Shown here piece after piece: positions 17,414-29,149 of a stretch of 39,816 bases of DNA (positions are counted from its first letter, which is position 1; every line of letters starts with the position of its first letter). The position numbers and the translations under genes were made by a program. The notes below the pieces were generated by a model. That model was given only the letters and a program-made list of their open reading frames with translations, made no database searches and had not been told where the DNA came from. The DNA comes from JAVBOW01 sp031551595 (lineage in GTDB: Bacteria; Bacteroidota; Bacteroidia; Bacteroidales; Rikenellaceae). The stretch lies in NCBI GenBank assembly GCA_031551595.1, contig JAVBNK010000174.1, positions 1 to 39,816 on the forward strand. The letters are read 5' to 3'.

Positions 17414-18776
17414 TATATTTCTGGGAGTTACGGCGTGTGCCGCCCTTATTTGCGGGTGCACCGAGGTGGACGACTCGCTGGGAAAAAATTTCATTCCCGC
17501 CGACCAGCAGATGAGCGTCGATCTGGACGTGCTGGGGGTGGAGGCAGGCGACCCGGATTATGTCAAGACGTTTCTTGTGCAGCAGGACTCGCTGCAAACC
17601 AGCAATATGGGGGTTGTCCTGATCGGCTCTCGGCTCGATTCCTACCTGGGTTACGCCAAAGCAGGGGCGGTCGTGCAGCCGTTCTGCGGTTACTCATCCA
17701 GCACGGAGAAATACTATGGATATAACCCGGAAGTGGATTCGGTTTACCTTTCGATCAACATATCGGATATGTCCGGCAAGACCGATGTCGAACAGGATTT
17801 CTCGATCTACAGCCTTACGGCGGATATCAACCGCGACTCGGTTTATTATGCCGATGTCAATATTGACGAGATTACCGATAATCTGAGTACGAAACTGTTT
17901 ACATTTAAATACAGCGGTTCCGCGACAGGTGCCAGGAACATTAAGCTGACCCCGACCGCGGCGGGCAACACGTACATCGCCGGACTGGTCGAAGCCGACC
18001 ACAGTTTGGAACCCGATGAGTTCCTGGAAACTTTCAAGGGCCTTTATATTACGCCCGACAATGACAGGGCTGACGCCGCATTGTACGGCATCACGTTGAG
18101 CAATAGTTATATAGATATCTATTTCCATAATTACGACGAGAAGAACCCGACCGTAAGGAAAGACACGTCGTATATGCCTTATATGCTTGCGGACGGTTAC
18201 TCGGGCTACGAGCCGGCATCGATCACCAGCATCAAGCGCGACTACACGGCCGGCTCGCTGAGCGCATACATCAACGTGGACGGGGCCGAAGCGGACGTGG
18301 CGATGGTGGAATGCTTCGGCGGCGTGTTCACCCAACTGAAGCTGCAACCCGGACTGGCCGACCGCCTGCGCGGGCTCTGCCCGGCAGGCAAGGCCCTGGC
18401 CGTCAACAAGGCGCTCATCTATTTCGATGCCAAGGAAAAAACGGACTATGTGACCCTGGACAATATGACCAAACGCCTGGGGATGTACTATCGCTACGCG
18501 ACCTTTTCCCCGATCGACGACTACAATTTTTATTACGAAACCCAGGGCGGGTCGATCCCCTATGGCGGCACTTTCAACCGCTCGACGGGCCTCTACACAA
18601 TGGATATCACTTCGACCGTACAGCGTATCGTGTCGAAAGACACCTACAAGGATACGATCCTCCTGGCGCCGGACTACTCCTATCTTTACGCCCTGCGGCT
18701 GAGCCCGCTGATCGGCTCGGCCGACACGGACTACCGCATCCGGCTCAAGATCACATACTCCTTAATAGTACCGTAA
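17394..18776 (+). CDS. DUF4270 domain lipoprotein
   Basis: A protein of 460 residues with a lipoprotein signal that ends at Cys22 (AALICGC). Mature features of the DUF4270 family are visible: TEVDDSLGKNFIPADQQMSVD near the start, QDSLQTSNMGVVLIGSRLDSYLGYAKAG, NPEVDSVYLSINI and the C-terminal LYALRLSPLIGSADTDYRIRLKITYS. The function is unknown; these are outer-membrane lipoproteins. In-frame starts further upstream lie inside the GT5 gene and do not give a signal peptide, so 17394 (or the adjacent ATG at 17391) is chosen. The overlap with the GT5 gene suggests translational coupling. A terminator follows. Confidence 0.85.
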   Translation: MICLKRSIFLGVTACAALICGCTEVDDSLGKNFIPADQQMSVDLDVLGVEAGDPDYVKTFLVQQDSLQTSNMGVVLIGSRLDSYLGYAKAGAVVQPFCGYSSSTEKYYGYNPEVDSVYLSINISDMSGKTDVEQDFSIYSLTADINRDSVYYADVNIDEITDNLSTKLFTFKYSGSATGARNIKLTPTAAGNTYIAGLVEADHSLEPDEFLETFKGLYITPDNDRADAALYGITLSNSYIDIYFHNYDEKNPTVRKDTSYMPYMLADGYSGYEPASITSIKRDYTAGSLSAYINVDGAEADVAMVECFGGVFTQLKLQPGLADRLRGLCPAGKALAVNKALIYFDAKEKTDYVTLDNMTKRLGMYYRYATFSPIDDYNFYYETQGGSIPYGGTFNRSTGLYTMDITSTVQRIVSKDTYKDTILLAPDYSYLYALRLSPLIGSADTDYRIRLKITYSLIVP

Positions 18777-18790
18777 CCTATCGGAGCAAA

Positions 18791-18814
18791 CCTAAAGAAA
18801 CCCTTTAGGTTTTT
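18791..18814 (+). terminator. Terminator after the DUF4270 gene
   Basis: A 7-bp stem CCTAAAG/CTTTAGG with a 5-nt loop, followed by TTTTTGCTTTTTT. It lies 15 bp after the stop codon. Confidence 0.8.
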
Positions 18815-18851
18815 GCTTTTTTAATACATGACCGCAATACATTCCGATTCA

Positions 18852-21146
18852 ATGCAAAAGAATTTAGTAATCGTCGAGTCGCCGGCCAAGGCCAAAACCA
18901 TCGAGAAATTCCTGGGCGACGACTTCGTGGTAAGATCGAGTTTCGGGCATATCCGCGACCTGGCCAAGAAAGGCCTCGGCATCGATATAGAACACGGTTT
19001 CGCACCGACCTACGAGGTGGCGGCCGACAAGAAGAAAGTGGTTTCGGAGCTCTCGAAGCTTGCGAAGGAATCGCAGGCCGTATGGCTGGCGTCCGATGAG
19101 GACCGCGAAGGGGAAGCCATCGCATGGCACCTGACGCAGGTGCTGGGGCTGCCGGTGGAGAGCACCCGCCGGATCGTGTTCCACGAGATCACGAAAGGGG
19201 CGATCCTGGATGCGGTATCCAATCCGCGTACGGTCGATATGAACCTGGTGAACGCCCAGCAGGCACGCCGGATCCTCGACCGCCTGGTGGGTTTCGAACT
19301 TTCTCCGGTGTTGTGGAAGAAGGTGAAGCCGTCGCTTTCGGCCGGACGGGTGCAGAGCGTGGCCGTGCGCCTGCTGGTGGAGCGCGAGCGGGAGATCATC
19401 GCCTTCACGGCGACGCCTTACTGGAAGGTGGTGGCCCATTTCTACCTGCCGTCCGACCCGGCGAAGGTGATCTTCAAGGCCGACCTGAACCGCCGCTTCG
19501 ACACGGAGCAGCAAGCGGGCGAATTCCTGCAAAAATGCATGGGTGCGGAATACTCGGTGGCCAGATCGGAAGAAAAGCCGGCCCAGAAGTCGCCCGCGCC
19601 GCCGTTCACGACCTCGACGCTGCAGCAGGAGGCGAGCCGCAGCCTGTCGATGAGCGTTTCGCAGACGATGTCCACGGCCCAGAAACTTTACGAGCAGGGA
19701 TACATCACCTATATGCGTACCGACTCGGTGAACCTGTCGAAGCAGGCGATCGCAGCGGCAAAAGAAGAAGTGATCAAGACGTTCGGTGAAAAATACAGCC
19801 ACCCGCGCAACTACACGACCAAATCGAAAGGCGCCCAGGAGGCCCACGAGGCGATCCGCCCGTCGTATATGGACCGCGCGACGGTGGAGGGCACGCCGGC
19901 CGAGAAACGGTTGTACGAACTGATCCGCCGCCGTACGCTGGCTTCGCAGATGGCTCCGGCCGAGATCCTGCGCAGCGTGGTGACCATCGATATCAGCACT
20001 GCCCCGGAGCAGTATGTGGCCACGGGCGAAGTGATCCTCTTCGACGGCTTTTTGAAATTGTATTCCGAATCCACGGACGAAGAGCAGGAGCAGGGCCAGG
20101 GCGTGATGCCGACGATGCACGCGGGCGACCGCCTGGCGGCCGACAAGGCGACCGCCACGGAGCGTTTCACCCAGTCGCCGCCGCGTTACAGCGAGGCCGC
20201 CCTGGTGCGCCGGCTGGAGGAGCTGGGGATCGGTCGCCCGTCGACCTACGCCCCCACGATCAGCACGATCATCAACCGCGGCTATGTGGTCAAGCAGGGC
20301 CGTGAGGGCGCCAAACGCCCCTATACGCAACTGACGCTGGCCAAAGATAAGATATCATCCAAACAACTCACCGAAAACGTGGGTAAGGAGTCGAACCGCC
20401 TCTGCCACACGGACACGGGCATGATCGTGAACGACTACCTCGACCAGCAATTCCCCGAGATCCTGGACTATAACTTCACCGCCAAAGTGGAGAAGGAGTT
20501 CGATGAGATCGCCGAGGGCCAGCAGGAATGGATGGCGATGATCGAACGCTTCTACGGTCCGTTCCACAAAACGGTCGAAACGGCGCTGGAGGCCACTCCG
20601 CAACGCACCAATGCGGTGCGTGTGCTTGGCGTGGACCCTGCGAGCGGCGGCGAGGTGTCGGCGCGCGTGGGACGCTTCGGCCCGATGGTGCAGATCGCCG
20701 TGGAGGGCGAAGCCAAACCCCGCTACGCCAGCCTCAAGAAAGGCCAGCTGATCGCTTCGATCACGCTGGAGGAAGCCCTGGTGCTGTTCGCATTGCCCCG
20801 TACGGTGGGGGTGTACGAGGATGACGATGTGGTGATCGGTATCGGCAAATTCGGCCCCTATGTGCGCAACAACGGCAAGTTCGCCTCGCTGGCCAAGACG
20901 GACGATCCCTATACGGTGACGCCGGAACGCGCGATCGAGCTGCTCGAAGAGAAGAAAAAACAGGGGGCGTCCGGCGGCAAGACGGTGCTCAGGAGTTTCG
21001 ACGCCGAGCCTGACCTGCAGGTACTCAGCGGCAAATACGGCCCCTATATTGCATACAAGGGCAAGAACTACCGCATCCCGAAAGGCACCGACCCCGCGGC
21101 GTTGACCCTCGAGGCGTGCCGCGAGATCGTCAGCAAAAAAGCATAG
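18852..21146 (+). CDS. topA: TopA, DNA topoisomerase I (type IA)
   Basis: A protein of 764 residues from ATG 18852 (MQKNLVIVESPAKAKT). The ATG at 18828 would add eight atypical residues. It relaxes negative supercoils by cutting one strand. TOPRIM motifs are VESPAKAKTIEKFLG, SFGHIRDL and ASDEDREGEAIAW (the acidic metal-binding triad). NAQQARRILDRLVGFELSPVLWKKV...LSAGRVQSVAVRLL follows. The catalytic Tyr is Tyr287 in YITYMRTDSVNLS. EAHEAIRPS and LEELGIGRPSTYAPTISTI complete the core. The C-terminal part has repeats of the form RFGPMVQI, KFGPYVRN and KYGPYIAYKGKNYRIPKG. The four-Cys zinc fingers of the E. coli enzyme are absent, as in other Bacteroidota. It overlaps smpB by one base. Confidence 0.97.
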   Translation: MQKNLVIVESPAKAKTIEKFLGDDFVVRSSFGHIRDLAKKGLGIDIEHGFAPTYEVAADKKKVVSELSKLAKESQAVWLASDEDREGEAIAWHLTQVLGLPVESTRRIVFHEITKGAILDAVSNPRTVDMNLVNAQQARRILDRLVGFELSPVLWKKVKPSLSAGRVQSVAVRLLVEREREIIAFTATPYWKVVAHFYLPSDPAKVIFKADLNRRFDTEQQAGEFLQKCMGAEYSVARSEEKPAQKSPAPPFTTSTLQQEASRSLSMSVSQTMSTAQKLYEQGYITYMRTDSVNLSKQAIAAAKEEVIKTFGEKYSHPRNYTTKSKGAQEAHEAIRPSYMDRATVEGTPAEKRLYELIRRRTLASQMAPAEILRSVVTIDISTAPEQYVATGEVILFDGFLKLYSESTDEEQEQGQGVMPTMHAGDRLAADKATATERFTQSPPRYSEAALVRRLEELGIGRPSTYAPTISTIINRGYVVKQGREGAKRPYTQLTLAKDKISSKQLTENVGKESNRLCHTDTGMIVNDYLDQQFPEILDYNFTAKVEKEFDEIAEGQQEWMAMIERFYGPFHKTVETALEATPQRTNAVRVLGVDPASGGEVSARVGRFGPMVQIAVEGEAKPRYASLKKGQLIASITLEEALVLFALPRTVGVYEDDDVVIGIGKFGPYVRNNGKFASLAKTDDPYTVTPERAIELLEEKKKQGASGGKTVLRSFDAEPDLQVLSGKYGPYIAYKGKNYRIPKGTDPAALTLEACREIVSKKA

Positions 21147-21604
21147 TGACCGACTACCGCAACATAACGATCAGGAACAAGAAAGCCACATTCGACTACG
21201 AGATCATCGAGCCGTACGTGGCCGGGATCGTGCTCTGCGGCACCGAGATCAAGTCGCTCAGGCTGGGCAAGGCCTCGATGACCGACTGCTACTGCTACTT
21301 CGACCAGAACGGCGAACTGTACGTGCGCGGGCTGAATATTTCGGAGTACCACTGGGGCACCTATAACAACCACCAGCCCCGCCGCGACCGCAAACTGCTG
21401 TTACAGAAACGCGAGTTGAATAAATTGCGCCGCGCGTTGCAGGACAAGGGGCTGACGGTGGTCGGGCTGAAGGTGTTCATCAACGAGCGCGGGCTGGCCA
21501 AGATCCAGATCGGGCTGGCACGCGGCCGCAAAAGCTACGACAAACGCGAGTACATCAAGGAAAAGGACTCCAAACGCGAGTTGGACCGGATGTATAAAAA
21601 ATAG
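21146..21604 (+). CDS. smpB: SmpB, tmRNA-binding protein (GTG start)
   Basis: A protein of 152 residues from GTG 21146. SmpB binds tmRNA and helps it enter stalled ribosomes in trans-translation. Conserved blocks: NKKATFDYEIIEPYVAGIVLCGTEIKSLR, then LYVRGLNISEYHWGTYNNH, RKLLLQKRELNKL and GLAKIQIGLARGRKSYDKREYIKEKDSKRELDR. Start choice: TAGTG joins the topA stop and the GTG, so coupling is likely, and the N-terminus (VTDYRNITIRNKK) then lines up with other SmpBs. An ATG at 21116 would extend 30 bp into topA and add RQQK-type residues not seen in the family. The tmRNA itself is not in the window. Confidence 0.95.
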   Translation: MTDYRNITIRNKKATFDYEIIEPYVAGIVLCGTEIKSLRLGKASMTDCYCYFDQNGELYVRGLNISEYHWGTYNNHQPRRDRKLLLQKRELNKLRRALQDKGLTVVGLKVFINERGLAKIQIGLARGRKSYDKREYIKEKDSKRELDRMYKK

Positions 21605-21736
21605 CGCCTCCCGGCACACGGGAGATCGGCGACCTGTCCCCTGCAAGGTTCGGAACATACGCTCCGTCCCGGAGGGGGGAGGAGATAAAAGAGTGCAGAA
21701 AAGGCGTTGCCCCGCAACGCGCGAAACCTTCGGACG
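21605..21736. other. smpB-phosphatase spacer with small GC-rich hairpins
   Basis: Non-coding. It holds three short stems: CTCCCG/CGGGAG, CTCCG/CGGAG and GCGTTGC/GCAACGC (21704-21720, 3-nt loop). None has a T-run, so none is a clear intrinsic terminator. Confidence 0.4.
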
Positions 21737-22306
21737 ATGAATAAATTCAAGCTATTTGGGATCGCGACCTTCGCAATGGTGCTGGTGTCGCAGACTTCGT
21801 GTAGCCGCCACCCCGCACGCGACGAACGCGAAGCGTCGTGGGCTACGCCCGTCGCTTCGGCAAACCTGAAAAACCTCTACCGGGTCGACGAGGGACTCTA
21901 CCGCTCGGACCAGCCCTCACGCGCAGGATTCCGGGAGTTATGGGATATGGGCGTGCGCGAGGTGCTCAACCTGCGCAGCATGCGCAACGACGACCATAAA
22001 GCCCGCGGCCTGGGACTGCGCCTGCACCATATCCGCATGAACGCCGGAAACCCTGAAACGGAGGAATTCGTCGAGGCGCTGCGCATCATCCGCGACCGCC
22101 GGGGGCCGCTGGTGATCCACTGTTGGCACGGTTCCGACCGCACCGGTATCGTCACGGCGCTCTACCGCATGGTGTTCCAGGATTGGACGCGCGAACGGGC
22201 CATCGACGAGCTCAAATACGGTGGCTACGGCTACCACCCCGTCTTCGGCGACATCATCACCTACCTCGAAACCGTCGACATCGAACAACTCCGCGCCGCA
22301 TTATAA
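21737..22306 (+). CDS. Exported dual-specificity/tyrosine phosphatase lipoprotein
   Basis: A protein of 189 residues from ATG 21737 (MNKFKLFG). An ATG 30 bp earlier would put Arg-rich residues before the signal. A lipoprotein-type signal ends near Cys22 (SQTSC). The catalytic P-loop is HCWHGSDRTG (Cys129 nucleophile, Arg135). The fold begins with LKNLYRVDEGLYRSDQPSRAGFRELWDMGVREVLNLR, typical of exported DSP-like phosphatases of the Tyr_phosphatase/DSPc group. The role may be removing phosphate from protein or small substrates in the periplasm. It follows smpB by 130 bp on the same strand but is not obviously related to trans-translation. Confidence 0.82.
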   Translation: MNKFKLFGIATFAMVLVSQTSCSRHPARDEREASWATPVASANLKNLYRVDEGLYRSDQPSRAGFRELWDMGVREVLNLRSMRNDDHKARGLGLRLHHIRMNAGNPETEEFVEALRIIRDRRGPLVIHCWHGSDRTGIVTALYRMVFQDWTRERAIDELKYGGYGYHPVFGDIITYLETVDIEQLRAAL

Positions 22307-22531
22307 CGGTGGTATTGCCTGTACATTCTTAACCTGCGCCTTCTTGAGGGAGCCGGCGCTGCGGAGAGAGGGCAGAGGTCGCCCGCAGGCTATGCCGGAC
22401 GGGGAGGGAGCCGGTACCGGTAGTTCCTTTTGGATCTCTCATCCCGACCTTACGTTGACGGCATTGGCAACGGTCGTTTACTTAGGGTAATTCGGGAATC
22501 TATCCCGGATTCATGTGGTTTAAACCATTTT

Positions 22532-24421
22532 TTATCTTTTCTTCAGGACGATTTTGGAGGCGTAGGCGAATTGTACGGTTTCGATGAATCGTCTGAATTC
22601 GTCGTATTCCGAGGGCGGATATTGCCCCGTATTGAGTTGAAAGAGGCGTGTGATCCGGATTTTGCCGTCGACCGGCTGGACGATCTGGCGCAGGGAACCG
22701 TATTTGCCGTGGACGATCACCGGCGCGGGCAGGGCTTCGATCTCATAACTGCCGTCGAATCCGATGGTGATCCGTTCGGTATCGCGGAATCCGGCGGGGA
22801 TCACGATATCGGTTTTGCGCGTCGACCGGCCGAGGTTTCCGACCGGGATTTTCCGCAGCGGGCTGCTGTCCATGAAAAGCCTTCCGGGAGTGGCCGAGGC
22901 AGGCTTGCCTGCGGTAAGGCGGAAGGTGGTGGTGCATGACGGCATGGCGGTTTTTTCTTCCGAAAACGCAATCCCTGAGATTTCGGCCAACGGCAGGTTG
23001 ATCCGCGTCTGCAGGTAATTCATCCTCTCCCGCGCGTCTTTTTTGCGGAAGGAGAACATCTCGACGTAGCGGTTGCAGGCGTCGGTCATGGTGACGCTGC
23101 CGGTCATGGTGCCGTCGGCCGCCACGTCGAGCGTACCTTCGATATGCGAAAGGTGCAGGCTGTCGGCATACACCGGCACCCGCTCGACGTAAGCCGTACC
23201 GTCTTTGTAGACCAGGGCGTGCCGGCCGGCGATACCCGGATGGATGAACCCCAGGGGAAGCTCCGGCGACGTGCATTCGAGCCACAGGATACCCTCCGGC
23301 TGCGGTACGGCCAGGAGGGCGTGGGTGCTCAGCAGGGGATTGGCGTAGTCGGGGATGATGTCTTTGTTCTCCATGCCGATCTCGACGTAATAGGACGGTA
23401 TGCCGCATCCGGCCAGCATCGAACGCATGTAGTTCGACAACGCCTTGCAATCGCCCCATTTGTGCTTGTAGACCTCGGCGGCGCTCATCGGTTGCAGGCC
23501 GCCGATGCCGATCTGCACGCTCACGTAGCGGGTCGTGGCCGCCAGGTGGTCGTACAACGCGCGTATCTTGTCCATATCCGATGTGGCGCCTGCGGTCAGC
23601 CGGGCGACCTCTTCTTTCAGGGGCGCAGGCAGTTCCTGGCGTCCCTCCAGCAACCGCCACTGCCACCGGGCGTAATTTTCCCAACTGTCCATCACCCCGT
23701 TGATGCCGTTGTAGGAGAATTCGTGCGGCGTGATGTAGACGATCGGCACGAGCGACCGCAAGGGCGGGCCGTAAGGCTCCCGCGACAACGGCTTGAGGTT
23801 CGTTGCGCTCCATACGTAGATGTCCTGCGCGCCGCGGGTGCTTTTCCCGGGCGCAATATCCGTATTGACGTTGCGGATGTGGATCGCCGTGCCTGCGGGC
23901 AGGGTGAGCGTATAGGTCGCCCGTTCCAGCGACACGCCCGGACCGTGGAGCGGTATGAACGTAGGGAAATACATGATGCCGTCCTTCTGGGCGGTTTCGT
24001 AGGTGTATCTGACCGTATAGGGATAGGAGGCCAGGTGCGGGGTGTAATAATAAGTCCTCGCGTCGTCGGCCAGCCCCTCGGAATATTCGGTGCATTTGAG
24101 GTCCGACTGCCTGACCTTGCGCAGCAGCGTGCCCGTACGGTCGTATATCTCGCCCGAAAAACTTTTCAGGGAGCGTTCCCTGCTCGTATAGATCCCTATT
24201 TCGGCCGCATCGTCCCCGCCGCTGTTCAGCACCGTCACCACCAGCGTATGTTTCCCGGTGGCCGACTTCATGCCCTGGCAGGCATATTCCGTCACGTCCT
24301 GGCGGATGACCGCATTCGCCCCTTTGGCCAGCTCCTCCGGGATCATGTGGGCGCCGTAGTGCTGGGCGGCGGCCGGCAGGCAGAGCGCCAGCGCGGCGAT
24401 GAAGGTTCCGATCCTGCGCAT
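22532..24421 (-). CDS. DUF3857/transglutaminase-like protein, active-site Cys and His present
   Basis: A protein of 629 residues with a signal peptide (MRRIGTFIAALALCLPAAAQ). A DUF3857 domain (about 30-220) precedes a transglutaminase-like core (about 280-390) with KWGDCKALSNYMRSMLAGCGIPSYYV (Cys325) and STHALLAV (His367); the third position is acidic (LECTSP, Glu382). A C-terminal DUF3858-like beta domain follows. The start is fixed by TGATG: its A is the last base of the upstream stop and the first of this ATG. An in-frame start inside the upstream gene would give no signal peptide. It is likely a periplasmic transglutaminase or peptidase-like protein; the substrate is unknown. Confidence 0.88.
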   Translation of the reverse strand: MRRIGTFIAALALCLPAAAQHYGAHMIPEELAKGANAVIRQDVTEYACQGMKSATGKHTLVVTVLNSGGDDAAEIGIYTSRERSLKSFSGEIYDRTGTLLRKVRQSDLKCTEYSEGLADDARTYYYTPHLASYPYTVRYTYETAQKDGIMYFPTFIPLHGPGVSLERATYTLTLPAGTAIHIRNVNTDIAPGKSTRGAQDIYVWSATNLKPLSREPYGPPLRSLVPIVYITPHEFSYNGINGVMDSWENYARWQWRLLEGRQELPAPLKEEVARLTAGATSDMDKIRALYDHLAATTRYVSVQIGIGGLQPMSAAEVYKHKWGDCKALSNYMRSMLAGCGIPSYYVEIGMENKDIIPDYANPLLSTHALLAVPQPEGILWLECTSPELPLGFIHPGIAGRHALVYKDGTAYVERVPVYADSLHLSHIEGTLDVAADGTMTGSVTMTDACNRYVEMFSFRKKDARERMNYLQTRINLPLAEISGIAFSEEKTAMPSCTTTFRLTAGKPASATPGRLFMDSSPLRKIPVGNLGRSTRKTDIVIPAGFRDTERITIGFDGSYEIEALPAPVIVHGKYGSLRQIVQPVDGKIRITRLFQLNTGQYPPSEYDEFRRFIETVQFAYASKIVLKKR

Positions 24422-26394
24422 CACACTTTCTTTAATACGATGTTGGACTTGCTTTTGGCGGCGATGCGCCCGAATATCTCGAAAAGCTCGGGATACTCCT
24501 CGACGGCATAGACCAGCCGGTTGACCATGTACAGCAGGTCGCAGTGGATCACCCCGTCCGACACCCTGGCGATATACTGCATCGTCACCCCCGAATCGGC
24601 CAGCTTGATCCGCTCGTTCTTGGGCAGCTCCTCGACCGCATATCCTTCGGGGACCGTGATCATGCACGTGATCCTGCGGGTGCTCGTGTACGGAAACTCC
24701 ACGGGCATTTTCCGTTGCTGCTCCCTGAAGGGGCTTTCGCTCATGAACGGCAGCAGGGTGGCGTTGATGTAGATAAAATCCCCCGCACGGTCGGCTTTGC
24801 AGCTGAAGGTGTAGTGCTCCGTGACATCTTTCTGCGCCAGATCCGAGATCTGGTAATCGTCGATCGCTATGTTGCTGCGTTTTTCACGCTGCCCGATGAA
24901 TTCCTCCTCCGATGCGGCGTCACGGTAGAGTTTCTTTACCATCATCGCCTCGGTGTTGGTCGAAAAGGCGGTGACCCGGGCGAGGATCTCCATCCGGTCG
25001 TTGAATTCGCACAGGACCTGGGATACCGCCATGTTGGAGCAGAGGTTCGTCAGGTTGACCCAGCCCTCGTTGCCCCGCTGGCCGTACAGCCGCGCCCGGT
25101 CGACCATCAGCGGCGGGGGGATCACGTTCAGGTCGTTGTCCGGGTCGGTGGCGTCGAGGACGACCGGGTCCTCCCCGCCGGCCTGCACACAAAGCACGAA
25201 CGTATTGATCTTGTTCATCGCGGGCTGCGAAAGCGGCATCCGGCCGTAGTGCCTCGGGTTGAGCAGGATGGGGATGGTTTCGAAACCGGCTTCGCGCAGG
25301 GCGCTGTTGAGCACGAAATTGATGCAGGCGCTCGATCCGCTGCCGTCGCGCACGGCCTTTTTGATGTTGTCGGCATAGAGCCGGTAGGTCTTGTCCCATT
25401 TGATCCGGGAGGTGACCAGCCTAAGGATGCTGCGTATCAGTTCGGGCTGGCTCTGCGTTTCGGCCTTCAGCGCTTTCACTTCCTCCGCATAGGGGCAGGG
25501 CATCTTCAGGTTGCGCCCGAAATCGCCGTCGGCAAGCTGTCGGTTGAAATCCTCCCATGTCGTGGAATAGCGTTGGTCGACCGTGCCGGGAATGTACAGC
25601 CCCGAGATCTCGAAGCTGATCCTGCTGCGGAAATCGTCCGGAGCCCAGACATTGGACTCATGCCTGAGCGCCGGAATGTCTTTGGCCGTAAATGTGATGG
25701 TTTCCGCCTTTTCCGAGGTGTTCCCGTCGCGGCCCAGGTCAACCATGACCGTGGTCGGCTTGCGCTCGGTGGTGATACTCTCGTAGCCGGTCATGTTCAC
25801 GTTGTAGCGGAACATCGTGGGGATGGTCACGCTGCCGGTCGCGGAGATCACCGGGTAATCGCCCTGGATCTCCACATCGTGGATATTCTGCGGGATGTTC
25901 GAAACGATCGAATATTTATACTCGATGACCGTTCCCGCACGCACGCCCGGGATGGAGAATTTTTTGAGCCAGAGTTTATCGGACGCCTGCTCGTCGAAAA
26001 TATCCTTGCGGGCCAGGGCGGTCGCCACCGTTTTCCCTCCTTCGAGGTTGTAGGCCGCGGCGTTGTCCACGCGCACGCTCTCCGTGGCGCCCGTGGACGA
26101 ATAATACGGGATCGCAAGATCGGCCACCCCGACGCCTTCCGGCCTGAGCACCTTGATCCGGAACTCGTATTCGTGGATGAGTTTGATCGGATCGTCCCCG
26201 GCGATACGGATTTCGTAATAGATATTGGTGTGCTGCCACAGCACGACCGCCGCCGCCGAGGTATCGGCCGCATATCCGGCCATATTCATCTCGTATTCGG
26301 ACGGCTTGCCGAATTTTTTCCGGATATCCTGGCCGTGCGACATCCCGGCCGGCAAAATACAGATCAGGGTGATCAAAAGTAAATGTTTTCTCAT
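24421..26394 (-). CDS. DUF3857 protein with degenerate transglutaminase core
   Basis: A protein of 657 residues with a signal peptide ending near MSHGQ. A DUF3857 domain (about 50-260) is followed by a transglutaminase-like region (about 310-420). Aligned by eye to the downstream paralogue, the catalytic Cys position is Ser355 (GSGSSACINF against GDCKALSN) and the His position is Phe399 (NTFVLCV against STHALLAV). Asp414 (VLDATDP) remains. The fold is kept but catalysis is probably lost, as in other Bacteroidota members with GxGxxAxxN in place of GDCK. It is coupled to the next gene through TGATG. It probably acts as a binding partner of that protein. No clear promoter was found; TATCTTGC upstream is one base off consensus. 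Confidence 0.85.
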   Translation of the reverse strand: MRKHLLLITLICILPAGMSHGQDIRKKFGKPSEYEMNMAGYAADTSAAAVVLWQHTNIYYEIRIAGDDPIKLIHEYEFRIKVLRPEGVGVADLAIPYYSSTGATESVRVDNAAAYNLEGGKTVATALARKDIFDEQASDKLWLKKFSIPGVRAGTVIEYKYSIVSNIPQNIHDVEIQGDYPVISATGSVTIPTMFRYNVNMTGYESITTERKPTTVMVDLGRDGNTSEKAETITFTAKDIPALRHESNVWAPDDFRSRISFEISGLYIPGTVDQRYSTTWEDFNRQLADGDFGRNLKMPCPYAEEVKALKAETQSQPELIRSILRLVTSRIKWDKTYRLYADNIKKAVRDGSGSSACINFVLNSALREAGFETIPILLNPRHYGRMPLSQPAMNKINTFVLCVQAGGEDPVVLDATDPDNDLNVIPPPLMVDRARLYGQRGNEGWVNLTNLCSNMAVSQVLCEFNDRMEILARVTAFSTNTEAMMVKKLYRDAASEEEFIGQREKRSNIAIDDYQISDLAQKDVTEHYTFSCKADRAGDFIYINATLLPFMSESPFREQQRKMPVEFPYTSTRRITCMITVPEGYAVEELPKNERIKLADSGVTMQYIARVSDGVIHCDLLYMVNRLVYAVEEYPELFEIFGRIAAKSKSNIVLKKV

Positions 26395-26472
26395 GCCTGG
26401 ATGGGGTTAGCGGTTGTCGATGCAAGATAATAAAAGATCCGCTGAAATCCAACGGCGGGGAAGATAATGAAA

Positions 26473-26505
26473 ACCCTGCGGCCGTACTTTATACAGCCGC
26501 AGGGT
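26473..26505 (-). terminator. Terminator after clpB
   Basis: A perfect 10-bp stem (ACCCTGCGGC/GCCGCAGGGT) with a 13-nt loop and a short T-run (TTTTCA) on the minus strand, 18 bp past the clpB stop. Confidence 0.65.
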
Positions 26506-26522
26506 CGTCTGCCGGAGCCGGG

Positions 26523-29132
<2,610 letters not shown>

Positions 29133-29149
29133 AATGCGCGTTGTTTAAT

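Noticed and set aside
22307..22531. A terminator made of the TGGTTTAAACCA palindrome plus TTTTTT (near 22509-22527).
   Set aside because: The stem would be only about 4 bp after leaving room for a loop. The nearby ATTCGGGA/TCCCGGAT stem has no T-run on either strand. Converging transcripts must end here, but I cannot name the signal.
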